The notes beneath the pieces are model-generated. The model was not told where the DNA came from, searched no databases, and saw nothing but the letters and a program-made list of their open reading frames with translations. A program made the translations under genes and the position numbers. Positions 43,856-53,508 of a stretch of DNA of 64,000 nt are shown here, in pieces. The DNA is from Halobacillus shinanisalinarum (GTDB lineage Bacteria > Bacillota > Bacilli > Bacillales > Halobacillaceae), in assembly GCF_022919835.1 (NCBI RefSeq), contig NZ_CP095074.1, forward strand, positions 992,001 to 1,056,000, read 5' to 3'. Within the stretch, counting starts at the first letter, position 1; each line of letters begins with the position of its first letter.

Positions 43856-44125
43856 TTATCCCTTGTTCGACCAGAAATTAACCATTTTCTTCGCTGTTGC
43901 ATTCGGATCCACCTGATACTTGCCATCCTTCACAGCGGCCTTAATCTCATCCACATACTTCTGACGTGCCGAGCTCTTCTGCTCTGATTCATGCAATGCC
44001 TTTCCCTGGTGTGAAATTTCGACCTTATCCTGCTTACTCTGCTTTTGCCTTTGAACATCAGCCTGCTGATTCACATGCTTCTTATAAGGATTAAAATTAG
44101 AATGGTTTGGACCATTGATCTTCAT
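43856..44125 (-). CDS. flgM: Anti-sigma-D factor FlgM
   Basis: FlgM binds sigma-D until the hook-basal body is complete. The 89-residue protein starts MKINGPNHSN, has a polar, mostly disordered N-terminal half, and a C-terminal helical sigma-binding part (VDEIKAAVKDGKYQVDP... AKKMVNFW). ATG 44125 follows GAGGTG. It controls the SigD promoters of fliD and hag in this same window. Confidence 0.93.
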   Translation of the reverse strand: MKINGPNHSNFNPYKKHVNQQADVQRQKQSKQDKVEISHQGKALHESEQKSSARQKYVDEIKAAVKDGKYQVDPNATAKKMVNFWSNKG

Positions 44126-44188
44126 TTCATTCACCTCTTCCGCCATTTAAAATCGCTACCCTATATATCGGATATCCACCAAATAAGT

Positions 44189-44611
44189 TTAGACTTTATC
44201 CCGCTTCACCGTATAATAAGTCACCTGACCCATATCGTCCTTCCTATTTCGTTCACTCAGCTGATCAATTTCCCCCTGCTTTCGAACCCCGTCCTGAAGC
44301 TCATTGGTACAGCTCTCACACAGACGACCCTCACGAATTTGCGCCCCACACTTCGAGCAATCATACGTTAATTGCGGAAACTGAGCTGGATGCAGACGCT
44401 TTGACTTCACGAAACCGCGAATCGTCCTCTCATCAACACCCGTCTCCTCAACAATCTCCCTGACATTCGCCGTCCGATTCTGCTTCTTCCGCATAAACGC
44501 ATAAACTGTTTGGAAATCGCGCTCCTCCTGCTTCAAACAATTTTGACAAACCAAAGCCGAACCCTTGATATACAATCCATAACACCTCGGACAATTCGCC
44601 AACTCAGCCAT
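44189..44611 (-). CDS. yvyF: YvyF family flagellar operon protein with zinc-finger and HTH-like parts
   Basis: The 140-residue protein begins with a Cys cluster (CPRCYGLY...CQNC), has a MerR/HTH-like centre (IVEETGVDERTIRGFVKSKRL), and a second Cys set (CSKCG...CESC), so it likely binds zinc and perhaps nucleic acid. It resides upstream of flgM as in B. subtilis, where its role in flagellar control is poorly defined. ATG 44611 has GGGGG eight bases upstream. Confidence 0.9.
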   Translation of the reverse strand: MAELANCPRCYGLYIKGSALVCQNCLKQEERDFQTVYAFMRKKQNRTANVREIVEETGVDERTIRGFVKSKRLHPAQFPQLTYDCSKCGAQIREGRLCESCTNELQDGVRKQGEIDQLSERNRKDDMGQVTYYTVKRDKV

Positions 44612-44641
44612 CACCAAATCCCCCTATACCTCTCTTTTATT

Positions 44642-44670
44642 ATTATATCGGCAAACATCCCATATTCCAA
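44642..44670 (-). promoter_or_regulatory. Sigma-A promoter with embedded SigD-like -10 for yvyF-flgM-flgNKL
   Basis: On the minus strand TTGGAA (44670-44665), 17 bases, TATAAT (44647-44642) forms a good sigma-A promoter. GCCGATAT (44652-44645), a perfect SigD -10, overlaps it, but its -35 (TTTG) is poor. Dual control of flgM is known in B. subtilis. Confidence 0.65.
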
Positions 44671-44677
44671 AGATGTA

Positions 44678-45352
44678 CTAACGAAAAAGTGTCAACGAAT
44701 AAACCGCCGGACAACCATGCCCCTTAAGCAACGACGCCAAATGCCGCACCGTCATCCCCGTCGTATAAATATCATCGACCAACAGCACAGGCTTCCTCGG
44801 TTCCCCCACCAACACAAACGGATTCTCCGACGACACCCGCTCCCTTCGCCCCCGCTTCGACTGCTTCTCACTACCCTTTCTCGTAAAAAAGTCGACAGCC
44901 TCAAACCCGAGCTGAGCAATAATTGCGTCCGATTGATTAAACCCCCGCTCCTGAATCCGCTGCCCACTAAGCGGAATCGCCACCAGATCCGCACCCACAT
45001 CCTGGAAGTGCTGATGATACGTCGTCTGTAAAGCTTCAGCAAAGGCCTCAACCAGTATAAAGTCCCCCCTATACTTCCACCTCGCAACAACCTCCCTGGC
45101 AAACTCATTGTACGTATACACCGAAACATTCTTCTCTAAGCACCCCGCATACTGCTCCGACTGTTCCCAGCGCACACAATCATGACAGACTCCTTCTGCA
45201 TCCACACGACCACACTTCGAGCAACCAGCCTGATCGATTCTTGCTAATCTTGCTGAACACACCTCACACAGATTGATTCTTCTCTGGGGAAGCAAAAACT
45301 GACTCCATCCCACTTTTGGGACGATTTCTTCTACGCAAATCAGGCATCTCAT
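44678..45352 (-). CDS. comFC: Late competence protein ComFC (phosphoribosyltransferase-like)
   Basis: ComFC is required for DNA uptake in competent cells and works with ComFA. The 224-residue protein has an N-terminal zinc-ribbon-like part (CLIC...CEVC; CSKCG...CHDC) and a PRTase domain with the PRPP motif VLLVDDIYTTGMT near residue 193. Its ATG overlaps the comFA stop (ATGA), so the genes are coupled. Confidence 0.93.
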   Translation of the reverse strand: MRCLICVEEIVPKVGWSQFLLPQRRINLCEVCSARLARIDQAGCSKCGRVDAEGVCHDCVRWEQSEQYAGCLEKNVSVYTYNEFAREVVARWKYRGDFILVEAFAEALQTTYHQHFQDVGADLVAIPLSGQRIQERGFNQSDAIIAQLGFEAVDFFTRKGSEKQSKRGRRERVSSENPFVLVGEPRKPVLLVDDIYTTGMTVRHLASLLKGHGCPAVYSLTLFR

Positions 45353-46773
45353 GATTGCTGCCCCAATCGATTCATTTTAATAATCGCTTCCTGCGCATCA
45401 AGCATCGCATTCGTTTTACCAATGTGAAAAAAGAACACATCCCCGGTCGGGTCCTCATGACTGCGCCCCGCCCGCCCAGCGATCTGCACGAGAGCCGCTT
45501 CATCAAACACAACATGGCCCGCATCAAGAACATATACGTCTACAGAGGGAAACGTCACGCCTCGCTCTAAAATCGTCGTTGTCACTAATATCCGATAGGC
45601 TTGATCTCGAAACGCACGCACCTTCTCTTCACGCTCAGGGTCCTCTGCATGAACCGAAGTAATCTCGGGATACATCGGCTTTAAGATGTCAGTAACTAAA
45701 TGAGCATACTCAATGGTTGAAGTAAATAACAGAAGCTGCCTGCCCCCAAGCTGTTGAGAACGAATCAATTGAAAAATTGGTTGAGGGAGCGTTTGGCTAG
45801 CTAACTTTTTTCGCAGGAGGGGACTAAGTTTTAACTGGGGAACAGGAAGCGGATAACCATGGAAACGTTTGGGAATGAAGACAGCAGGAAGTTGTTTACG
45901 CTTGATACGCTTTTTCTCCTTTGCCCTTGGAGTTGCTGTTAAATAGACAAGGGACGCATCATGCTTTGCTGCGCGTTCCGAAGCAAATTGGAGGGAGGAA
46001 TCGTTGTGATAAGGAAAGGCATCAATTTCATCTATAATCATTACATCAAATGCATAAGCAAACCGGTAAAGTTGGTGTGTAGTTGACAGCAGAAGCTGTG
46101 CATCACCAAGCTTTTCCTCACTATCTCCATACAAAGCTTGAATGGAGACGATTGGGAAAGCCAGTTTCAGTCTGGGGGCCAGTTCCCGGACAACATCCGT
46201 TCGGGGTGTAGCGATACAAACCCTTTGTCCATGCTTCAGTGCAGCCGCTATTCCAGGAAAAAGCATCTCTGTTTTTCCCGCCCCACAGACGGCATAAACG
46301 AGCAGCTCACTATTCCCCTTGGAAATAGTAGCAACGATTTCATCTGCAGCCCTTTTTTGGCTAGACGTAAGCTCCCCTTCCCAAGCACAGAGTTCTTCGA
46401 TAGCCGGCCAAGGATAGTGAGGACTGCCAAGATAGAGCGGCTCACATTCAAGCACACGTCCCATCATAATACAGTTTCGGCAGTACACACACTCTTTTTG
46501 ACAAGCTAAATGTGGCATAGCCGCAAACAAATAGCTCTTATCATTGCCGCACCGACGGCAAACATAACCTGAACGCTGCTTTTCAATCGATAAGACTTTT
46601 TGAACTTGACCTTCTGTAACTAATGCTGTAAATTCTTCATCTAATAAAGGAATTTCTTGACGAGTGAGAAGTTTACCTGTGATCCATTTGTGGGGAGCCT
46701 GTTCTGGAATGATTTGTAGCGTGCCAGGCGGTGAGGGAGAGGAATTTTTTCGTGTAGAAACTAGTTGAGGCAA
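45349..46773 (-). CDS. comFA: Late competence DNA helicase ComFA
   Basis: ComFA is a membrane-associated DEAD-box-like ATPase that helps pull single-stranded DNA into competent cells. The 474-residue protein has a four-Cys zinc finger (CRRCG near residue 73; CVYCRNC near 95), Walker A CGAGKTEM near 163, the DEID box near 250, TATPR, and motif VI QIAGRAGR. I start at TTG 46773, spaced eight bases from GGAAGG; GTG 46782 is too near that site. comFB, present between comFA and comFC in B. subtilis, is absent. Confidence 0.92.
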   Translation of the reverse strand: MPQLVSTRKNSSPSPPGTLQIIPEQAPHKWITGKLLTRQEIPLLDEEFTALVTEGQVQKVLSIEKQRSGYVCRRCGNDKSYLFAAMPHLACQKECVYCRNCIMMGRVLECEPLYLGSPHYPWPAIEELCAWEGELTSSQKRAADEIVATISKGNSELLVYAVCGAGKTEMLFPGIAAALKHGQRVCIATPRTDVVRELAPRLKLAFPIVSIQALYGDSEEKLGDAQLLLSTTHQLYRFAYAFDVMIIDEIDAFPYHNDSSLQFASERAAKHDASLVYLTATPRAKEKKRIKRKQLPAVFIPKRFHGYPLPVPQLKLSPLLRKKLASQTLPQPIFQLIRSQQLGGRQLLLFTSTIEYAHLVTDILKPMYPEITSVHAEDPEREEKVRAFRDQAYRILVTTTILERGVTFPSVDVYVLDAGHVVFDEAALVQIAGRAGRSHEDPTGDVFFFHIGKTNAMLDAQEAIIKMNRLGQQS

Positions 46774-46835
46774 AGTGATCACCTTCCTATTTTTTTATAA
46801 AGCGGGGAACAAAACGTTCGATTTTAAAGTCTAGC

Positions 46836-46856
46836 GACCCCACGTCAAGTGGGGTC
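46836..46856 (-). terminator. Terminator of degV
   Basis: A perfect 8-bp GC-rich stem (GACCCCAC / GTGGGGTC, five-base loop) lies 24 bases after the degV stop codon. The T tract after it is weak. Confidence 0.6.
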
Positions 46857-46879
46857 TTGAATCTCACAAACAGATCAGC

Positions 46880-47725
46880 TTAAGATTTCTTATACCAACC
46901 AATACCCATCGCACCCTCACCGAGATGAGTGCCGATGACGGGGCCGAAATAACTGATAGTCACTTCCACGTGATCAAACTGCTCTTCGATGGCTTGTTTA
47001 ATTTGTTGGGCTTCCTGAGGACGATTAGCGTGAATGACACTTGCCTGAAATGTGCCTTCACGATTAATATCTTCTTCAAAGAGCGTGAGGATACGTTTGA
47101 GCGCCTTTTTGCGTGTGCGAATTTTTTCAAACGGAACAATTTTTGTATCAACAAAATGAAGAACGGGCTTCACCTGCAGTAGACTGCCGACAAAAGCTTG
47201 AGCACCATTCAGCCTCCCACCTCGGTGCAAGTGGCTTAAATCATCGGCCATAAAGTAAGCATGCATGGACGACCTCATTTCCTGAAGACGATTGATAATC
47301 TGTTCAGGTGTACCGCCATTGCTTGCCAGCTCAGCCGCTTCAAGCGCATAAAAACCTTGCATCAAGCAGCTGATTTCCGAGTCAAACACATGGACATTAA
47401 TATCCTCAACCATGTTCCCAGCAGCTATCATCCCTTCATACGTTCCACTAATTCCGCTAGATAAGTGAATCGCTACGACAGCATCATAATCACGAGCCAG
47501 CTCCTCTAACTTTTCCGTCATCAGCCCGAGAGATGGCTGGGAGGTCTTTGGTAGTTCCTGATTTTCTTTGACCATATCATAGAAATCTTCAGTAGTAATA
47601 TCAACTTCTTCCTGATAGGACTCATAACCAAAGATCACATTTAACGGCACCATGTGAATTTGACTAGCCTGCCGGATATCCCTAGGTATATAAGCCGTAC
47701 TATCAGTCAGTATCGCGGTTTTCAT
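46880..47725 (-). CDS. degV: DegV family fatty acid-binding protein
   Basis: DegV/FakB proteins bind a fatty acid and present it to a FakA kinase for phospholipid synthesis. The 281-residue protein has the family pattern: ILTDSTAYIP at the start, SQPS near residue 62, HLSSGISGTYEG near 93, LSHLHRGGRL near 160 and GPVIGTHLGEGAMGIGW at the end. ATG 47725 follows AAGGAGG. In B. subtilis a degV gene sits between comFA and degU, as here. It is unrelated in function to DegS-DegU despite the name. Confidence 0.93.
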   Translation of the reverse strand: MKTAILTDSTAYIPRDIRQASQIHMVPLNVIFGYESYQEEVDITTEDFYDMVKENQELPKTSQPSLGLMTEKLEELARDYDAVVAIHLSSGISGTYEGMIAAGNMVEDINVHVFDSEISCLMQGFYALEAAELASNGGTPEQIINRLQEMRSSMHAYFMADDLSHLHRGGRLNGAQAFVGSLLQVKPVLHFVDTKIVPFEKIRTRKKALKRILTLFEEDINREGTFQASVIHANRPQEAQQIKQAIEEQFDHVEVTISYFGPVIGTHLGEGAMGIGWYKKS

Positions 47726-47844
47726 AGGAATCTACCTCCTTATCCCAGTATTAAAATACATGTATGTATGCTTGTCTATTCTGTACTCTATATTTTACAT
47801 GAATGAATATTCATTTGCACCAACAATATATAATCATAAACAAG

Positions 47845-47883
47845 AAAAAAGAAGCCCCGAAGAACGTTATCTTCAGAGCTTCT
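47845..47883 (-). terminator. Terminator of degU
   Basis: A 13-bp stem with two G-U pairs (47851-47863 with about 47870-47882) is followed on the minus strand by six T residues, directly after degU. Confidence 0.85.
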
Positions 47884-47896
47884 ATTCATCAATTAA

Positions 47897-48574
47897 TTAA
47901 ACAACTTCCACCCAGCCATTCTTAATCGCAGTTACCACAGCTTGGGTACGGTCGTTTACATTCATTTTCTGCAAAATATTACTAACGTGGTTTTTAACCG
48001 TTTTTTCACTAATATATAACGATTCCGCAACACCACGGTTACTATTCCCATCAGCTAGAAGTTGCAGCACTTCACATTCTCGACGTGTTAAAAGATGAAG
48101 TGGCTTTCTGTACTCAACGGCACGGTAAGCATTGCCTTCCTTCGTTTCAGAGAGTCGGCGGTATTCAGCAACTAAATTATGTGTAACTTTAGGGTGTAAA
48201 TAGGAACCGCCTTCGCTAACGACTTTAATCGCATCAATCAGAGCTTCCGAATCCATTTCTTTAAGCAAATAGCCCTGGGCGCCTGTTTTTAATGCATGTG
48301 TTACGTAATTCTCGTCGTCATGAATAGACAAAATAATGATCTTTAAGTCAGAATATCGACTTGTGAGTTCAGCTGTTGCTTCCACACCATTCATGCTCGG
48401 CATGTTAATATCCATAAGAACGATATCTGGGTTATGCCTCTCAATTAGCTCAAGGGCCACATTACCGTCATCACCTTCAGCCACTACCTCAAAGCTTGAC
48501 TCAAAATCGAGGATACGTTTTACACCTTCACGAAACAATTTATGATCATCAATCAAGACTATTCTAGTCGCCAT
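47897..48574 (-). CDS. degU: Two-component response regulator DegU
   Basis: DegU controls exoenzymes, motility, competence and biofilm genes. The 225-residue protein has a receiver domain with the phospho-acceptor Asp in [12 protein letters not shown] (near residue 55), the Lys near [11 protein letters not shown], and a LuxR/NarL helix-turn-helix ([33 protein letters not shown]). ATG 48574 follows AGGAGG. Its kinase DegS is encoded just upstream. Confidence 0.96.
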   Translation of the reverse strand: MATRIVLIDDHKLFREGVKRILDFESSFEVVAEGDDGNVALELIERHNPDIVLMDINMPSMNGVEATAELTSRYSDLKIIILSIHDDENYVTHALKTGAQGYLLKEMDSEALIDAIKVVSEGGSYLHPKVTHNLVAEYRRLSETKEGNAYRAVEYRKPLHLLTRRECEVLQLLADGNSNRGVAESLYISEKTVKNHVSNILQKMNVNDRTQAVVTAIKNGWVEVV

Positions 48575-48734
48575 GAATCTTCCTCCTAATGAATACATTC
48601 GATTCCTCTTCTTCCATTTAATAGAATGAAGATCGTCTCTAATTTTTCTCTTTTTATTATGTTTATCGGTCATTACCCTAATCCTATATCCTATTATAAA
48701 CGATTCAAGTCTTTTTACATAGTTGATTTAGAAT

Positions 48735-49874
48735 TTAACTAGTAATAGGAATTCGAATCGTGACGATGGTCCCTTCACCTGGTGAAGAATCTATGTTTAG
48801 ATCTCCATTTACCATGTCTACACGTTCACGCATACCCATGAGGCCAAAGGATTTTTCTTTTTTTATAGTCGGGTCAAAGCCCTTCCCATCATCTTTAATC
48901 AAAATGTTCGTGTTCTGAGGTTTCATCTCAAAGGCTACTTGAATCACAGAAGGTTCTGCATGCTTGACTGCGTTTTGGACCGCCTCCTGGATCAGACGAA
49001 ATAATGCCACCTCATACTTCCCTTCAAGCCTGCGCTCTTCCCCAATCAATGTAAAGGAAATCTTGATGTTATTATACTCTTCGGTTGTTGCCAAGTATTT
49101 CTTAAGTGTTGGAACTAGACCCAGGTCATCCAAAGTCATTGGACGAAGGTCATAAATGATACGGCGCACCTCGTAAAGGGCCGAACGTACAAGTTTACGA
49201 ACATTCTTCATCTCAGAAAGAGCTTCGTTAATCCCCCGCTCATTGAACGTCCGCTCAACAAGATCAGAGCGAAGCATAACATTGGCCAGCATCTGCGCAG
49301 GACCATCATGGATTTCCCGTGAGAGCCTCCGGCGTTCTTCTTCTTGTGCTTCAATAATTTGCAAACCAAACTCCTGCTTCTCTTTAGCGGATGCTAGAGC
49401 ATCAGAAACATGTTTGAAATCTTCGGTTAAATAATTTAACACGATAGAAATTTTACCCGCTAAAGCTTCTGCACGCTGAATCGTATCATCCAAGTTACGG
49501 AGGCGACGTTCTATTTCATGACGTCGTTCTCTAAGCTGCTTCTCTTTCTCCCTTGTCATGGATAAATCCATTTGCAAGGAATGGGTTTGTTCGTAAATTT
49601 TTCGGATCTCTTCTTCTGAATACTGTTGAAATTGCTTGCTAACCTCCGAGAGGCGTATTCTGGATAAACGAACTCTTTGTTCAAGTTCGTCTCCTTCATC
49701 AATCAAGCCCGTGACCTGTTTCTTAATTTCGAGTAACTCTTTATTAAGCTTCTCGAACTCGCCTCGGGAGTCTTCACCAATCTGGAAAATTTCATCCTTA
49801 CTATTCGTTACAGTGTCGACCATTTCCCTGATAATAAAGTCAAGTGCTTTATCCCCAGATTCCATCTCGTTCAT
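48735..49874 (-). CDS. degS: Sensor histidine kinase DegS
   Basis: DegS is a soluble cytoplasmic kinase/phosphatase for DegU. The 379-residue protein has a long N-terminal coiled-coil sensor region (about residues 20-180), the HisKA_3 phosphorylation motif SREIHDGPAQ (His near 190), and an HATPase domain with DDGKGFDP and GLMGMRERV. There is no membrane segment, as expected. ATG 49874 follows AAGGAG. A 160-base gap separates it from degU, so degU may also have its own promoter. Confidence 0.96.
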   Translation of the reverse strand: MNEMESGDKALDFIIREMVDTVTNSKDEIFQIGEDSRGEFEKLNKELLEIKKQVTGLIDEGDELEQRVRLSRIRLSEVSKQFQQYSEEEIRKIYEQTHSLQMDLSMTREKEKQLRERRHEIERRLRNLDDTIQRAEALAGKISIVLNYLTEDFKHVSDALASAKEKQEFGLQIIEAQEEERRRLSREIHDGPAQMLANVMLRSDLVERTFNERGINEALSEMKNVRKLVRSALYEVRRIIYDLRPMTLDDLGLVPTLKKYLATTEEYNNIKISFTLIGEERRLEGKYEVALFRLIQEAVQNAVKHAEPSVIQVAFEMKPQNTNILIKDDGKGFDPTIKKEKSFGLMGMRERVDMVNGDLNIDSSPGEGTIVTIRIPITS

Positions 49875-50041
49875 AACAAATCTCCTTCATCAATATTCAC
49901 ATAATCATTCGATTGACCTAAGTCAATTTATGGGGGTTATCCGTAAAAACCTAATTTTTTTCTATATTCTTCATATATATACATTTGCTCCTACCTATAA
50001 AAACGTTATATAATAATAGCTTAGGAGGTTCAATTAAACCT

Positions 50042-50674
50042 ATGTTAGAAAGCTATTATACAGTAAACCCCGAAGGATCAGAAGAAATCACCATCCAAAA
50101 GTCACGTTTCATTGGACATGTGAAGCGTTGTGAATCGGAAGAAGAAGCTCGAAATTTCATTCAATCTATCAAAAAGAAATATAACGATGCCAATCATAAC
50201 TGTTCCGCTTATATGATAGGAGAGCATGACTTGATACAGAAAGCTAACGATGATGGCGAACCTAGTGGAACAGCCGGAGTACCGATGCTTGAAGTCCTTA
50301 AAAAGATGGAGCTAAAGGATACAGCTGTTGTCGTCACACGATATTTTGGAGGAATTAAACTCGGAGCAGGTGGTTTAATTCGTGCCTACTCAAGTGCAGT
50401 TTCAGAAGCTATCAAAACAACTGGTCTTGTTAAACGACATTTAACATACACAATCAAAGTTACCGTTGACTACTCAATGCTCGGAAAGCTTGAAAATGAA
50501 ATACGAAATTCTTCTTACTATATGGATACGATTCATTATTTGGAGAAGGTCGAAATAGACGTAAAAGTAGAAACAAATAGAACGGATGCCTTTGAAACTT
50601 GGATAACTGATTTAACGAGTGGCCAAGCTGATATTATACAAGGCGAATGCAGTTATATGGAAACGTCCCTATAG
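50042..50674 (+). CDS. yvyE: YigZ/IMPACT family protein YvyE
   Basis: The 210-residue protein has the UPF0029/IMPACT fold: KSRFIGHVKRCESEEEA, the nucleotide-contact block ANDDGEPSGTAGVPML, VVVTRYFGGIKLGAGGLIRAY, and a C-terminal DUF1949 domain. Its role is uncertain; relatives influence translation control. ATG 50042 follows AGGAGG at an unusually long 13 bases. The gene is divergent from degS, and next is the LCP gene, the B. subtilis order. Confidence 0.9.
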   Translation: MLESYYTVNPEGSEEITIQKSRFIGHVKRCESEEEARNFIQSIKKKYNDANHNCSAYMIGEHDLIQKANDDGEPSGTAGVPMLEVLKKMELKDTAVVVTRYFGGIKLGAGGLIRAYSSAVSEAIKTTGLVKRHLTYTIKVTVDYSMLGKLENEIRNSSYYMDTIHYLEKVEIDVKVETNRTDAFETWITDLTSGQADIIQGECSYMETSL

Positions 50675-50725
50675 CATACGTTCTTAAAGTGGCCAGTTTA
50701 TTGTGATTCAAAGGGGAAGAGTATT

Positions 50726-51756
50726 ATGAGAAGTAAAAAACTAAAAATAATTTTATGGTCGCTGGCGGCAGTCCTTCTTGTATTTGTGGGCGCAGCGGTT
50801 GGATATGCAGCTTTTCTAACCGATAAAGCCCGTCAAGCCGCCAATGAATCCCACCAGTCACTCGAACGAGGCGTAAAGTCAGACATGCGGAACACTAAAG
50901 TTCAGCCAGAGTTTGATAACACTTCGATATTATTTATAGGGGTCGATGACAGCGATACACGCTCCAATGGCAATCCTCAAGGCCATACAAGCAGGTCGGA
51001 TGCCTTAGTGTTAGCTACATTTAATAATGAGAAAAAATCTGTTAAATTACTAAGTATTCCTCGTGACTCTTACGTGTACATTCCAGAAGTCGGATATCAG
51101 GATAAAATCACACATGCTCACGCTTTCGGCGGAACCGATGCCACAGTAAAAACAGTTGAGAACTTTTTAGATGTTCCTGTGGATTATTATGTACGACTCA
51201 ATTTTAATTCATTTATTGAAGTGATTAATTCACTCGGCGGTGTAAAGTTTGATGTTCCTTTTGAACTAACAGAGCAAAATAGTGAAGATGAAGGAAAAGC
51301 CATCCACCTTGAGGAAGGCTACCAGACTGTATCAGGAGAAGAAGCCTTAGCTCTTGTTCGCTCTCGACAATATGACAGTGATTTAGCACGCGGGCAACGT
51401 CAAATGGAAATGATTGAGGCTATTATTGAAAAAGCATCACAAGTAGGTTCCATAACCAATTATGGTGATGTCATTAATTCCATCGGCAACAACTTAAAGA
51501 CGAACCTAACCTTTTCTGAAATGACTGCCTATAAAGATTATATCCTCCAGCAAGACGGGCTGAATTTTGAGGAAATGCAACTCGACGGTGAGGGGGATAT
51601 ATTAACGGTGGTTGGTACTACCAAGTTCATCAAATGAGCCTGCTCAATATCCAGAATACCATACAAGCTCATTTGGGTGTTAACGAACTATCCAATGACA
51701 GCAGTTCTTTTGCTGGGGAAGATAAGGAGACCCCCAACAACAATTCCCTACAATAA
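50726..51756 (+). pseudogene. tagV: LCP-family wall polymer transferase (TagV-like) with a -1 frameshift near its end
   Basis: LCP enzymes attach wall teichoic acid to peptidoglycan. The frame from ATG 50726 has an N-terminal membrane helix (about 7-30) and LCP motifs (FIGVDD, SRSDALVLAT, SIPRDSYVYIP, KITHAHAFGG), but ends abnormally at 51637. The family ending NGGWYYQVHQ and a helical tail continue in the next frame to TAA 51756. One missing G in the G5 run at 51592-51596 accounts for the switch; restored length is 343 residues. The catalytic part is upstream of the break. Sequencing error or slippage are both possible. Position after yvyE points to tagV (yvhJ). Confidence 0.75.
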
Positions 51757-51815
51757 TCTAGTTATTCCCCGGGAAATATCGTCAAAATAAATGACTTTTT
51801 TCAGATAAGATAGCC

Positions 51816-51855
51816 AAACCTACTTCTTATGTCATTCATGAAGTAGGTTTTTATG
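51816..51855 (+). terminator. Terminator downstream of the LCP gene
   Basis: A perfect 11-bp stem (51816-51826 with 51840-51850) is followed by TTTTAT. Beyond it, up to 52003, there is only AT-rich leader of the permease gene. Confidence 0.82.
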
Positions 51856-52003
51856 TTTAGATTGGAGCTGGAAAGTGTATATAGAAGAAATACTCACGAT
51901 TATGTAAAGGATGAGTGACATAAGAATTATTGTATAGAATAATGTAAGAATCTGTTGTTATTAGAAATTATATTTAGATATTTTTAGGAGGCTTTATTCG
52001 TTT

Positions 52004-53464
52004 ATGGCTAAACGGGAAAGACAAAAATTACAACGTTCATTAAAACCACACTGGGTCTGGGCAATTGCTTTTGGTTCCGCAATCGGCTGGGGAGCTTTTG
52101 TGCTGCCCCCGGATTGGATTGGTCAAGCTGGGCCCCTAGGTGTTGTGATCGGGATATTACTCGGTGCTATTCTTATGATGATCATTGGAGTAAGTTATGG
52201 TTTTCTAATTGAAAAGTTTCCGGTAACAGGCGGAGAATTTTCATATGCTTATATAGGGTTTGGCAGAAGCTTTGCCTTTTTAGCAGGTTGGTTTTTGACA
52301 CTTGGGTACATCTGTATCGTTGCGTTAAATGCTTCAGCCCTTGCTCTGTTAGCTAAATTTCTATTTCCTGATTTTGTTCGAACCGGAAACCTCTATACTG
52401 TTGCAGGTTATGATGTTTCCATTATTCAGGTTTTAATTGCAAGTGCAGCATTAATTGTTTTTGCATTACTAAATATTCGCGGAACCAGCTTCTCAGGACG
52501 AACACAATTTGTTTTTAGTATGATTCTTATTTTCGGAATCTTATTGCTTGCTGGTGGCGCCATTTTTTCTGAAGGGCCGAGTTTATCAAACTTATCCCCG
52601 GCTTTTCTCCCTAATCAAACGGCAATCGCCTCCATATTAACGATACTCGCGATCGCACCGTTTGCTTATGTAGGATTCGATAACATTCCCCAAGCGGCAG
52701 AAGAATTTAAATTCGAAGCAAATAAAGCGTTTGGACTTATTATTTGGTCACTACTCGCAGCAGGGATAGCTTATGCAATCATGATCATCGTTACGGCAAG
52801 TACGATGCCATGGCAAGATCTTCTCGCACAAATAGAATCTCAGAATTCTGTATGGGGCACCGGTGATGCCATTGAGAGCTATATGGGCAGAACAGGCGTA
52901 TTTGTCATCGCTATCGCTGTCATTATGGGGATTTTCACCGGCCTTAACGGGTTCATTATTTCATCTAGCCGTTTAACCTTTGCAATGGGACGTGCACGAA
53001 TTTTACCAAATGCTTTCCGTAAACTTCATAAAAAATACCAAACTCCATATGTGGGGATTTTGTTTACTTTAGCTGTTTGTCTGATTGCCCCATGGTTTGG
53101 CAGGCAAGCACTGCTCTGGGTCGTTGATATGTCTTCAACTGGCGTTGCTATAGCTTACTTTTTCTGCACAGCTACTGCATACAAGATCTTTAAGTGGTCA
53201 GACAAACAACCTGACAAACATTCCGCAAGTACTGTTGCACCAGGTAAAAAATTACTATCCTTAATCGGAATGATCAGTTCCATAGGATTTCTCATCCTAT
53301 TATTACTTCCACAGTCGCCCGCTTCACTCGGTAAAGAATCTTACATTGCCTTAGGAATATGGGTAGTATTTGGAATTGTTTTCTATCTTGTTAATGCCCC
53401 ACGATATAACAAAATTGATGAAAAAGAAATGAACTACCTCATTCTTGGGAAAGAAGAATTGTAG
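52004..53464 (+). CDS. APC-family amino acid permease
   Basis: The 486-residue membrane protein has about twelve hydrophobic helices and the APC superfamily N-terminal pattern: charged start, then WAIAFGSAIGWGAFVLPP in TM1 with the unwound Gly segment, and TGGEFSYAYIGFGRSFAFLAGW near residue 75. It probably imports an amino acid or polyamine with protons or sodium. No partner genes suggest the substrate. ATG 52004 has AGGAGG 13 bases upstream, a long spacing. It is alone between two terminators and interrupts the usual tagV-tagO order. Confidence 0.88.
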   Translation: MAKRERQKLQRSLKPHWVWAIAFGSAIGWGAFVLPPDWIGQAGPLGVVIGILLGAILMMIIGVSYGFLIEKFPVTGGEFSYAYIGFGRSFAFLAGWFLTLGYICIVALNASALALLAKFLFPDFVRTGNLYTVAGYDVSIIQVLIASAALIVFALLNIRGTSFSGRTQFVFSMILIFGILLLAGGAIFSEGPSLSNLSPAFLPNQTAIASILTILAIAPFAYVGFDNIPQAAEEFKFEANKAFGLIIWSLLAAGIAYAIMIIVTASTMPWQDLLAQIESQNSVWGTGDAIESYMGRTGVFVIAIAVIMGIFTGLNGFIISSSRLTFAMGRARILPNAFRKLHKKYQTPYVGILFTLAVCLIAPWFGRQALLWVVDMSSTGVAIAYFFCTATAYKIFKWSDKQPDKHSASTVAPGKKLLSLIGMISSIGFLILLLLPQSPASLGKESYIALGIWVVFGIVFYLVNAPRYNKIDEKEMNYLILGKEEL

Positions 53465-53468
53465 ATCG

Positions 53469-53507
53469 AAGAAGACTCACCATTACGAGAAGGTGAGTCT
53501 TCTTTTT
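53469..53507. terminator. Terminator between convergent APC permease and TcaA-like genes
   Basis: An 11-bp or longer stem (GAAGACTCACC ending at 53481 with GGTGAGTCTTC from 53492) has A and T flanks and lies in the 44 bases between convergent genes. Confidence 0.87.
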
Positions 53508-53508
53508 G

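Noticed and set aside
46811..46825. ComK box upstream of comFA
   Set aside because: AAAA and TTTT are seven bases apart instead of five, and no second box at helical spacing was seen.
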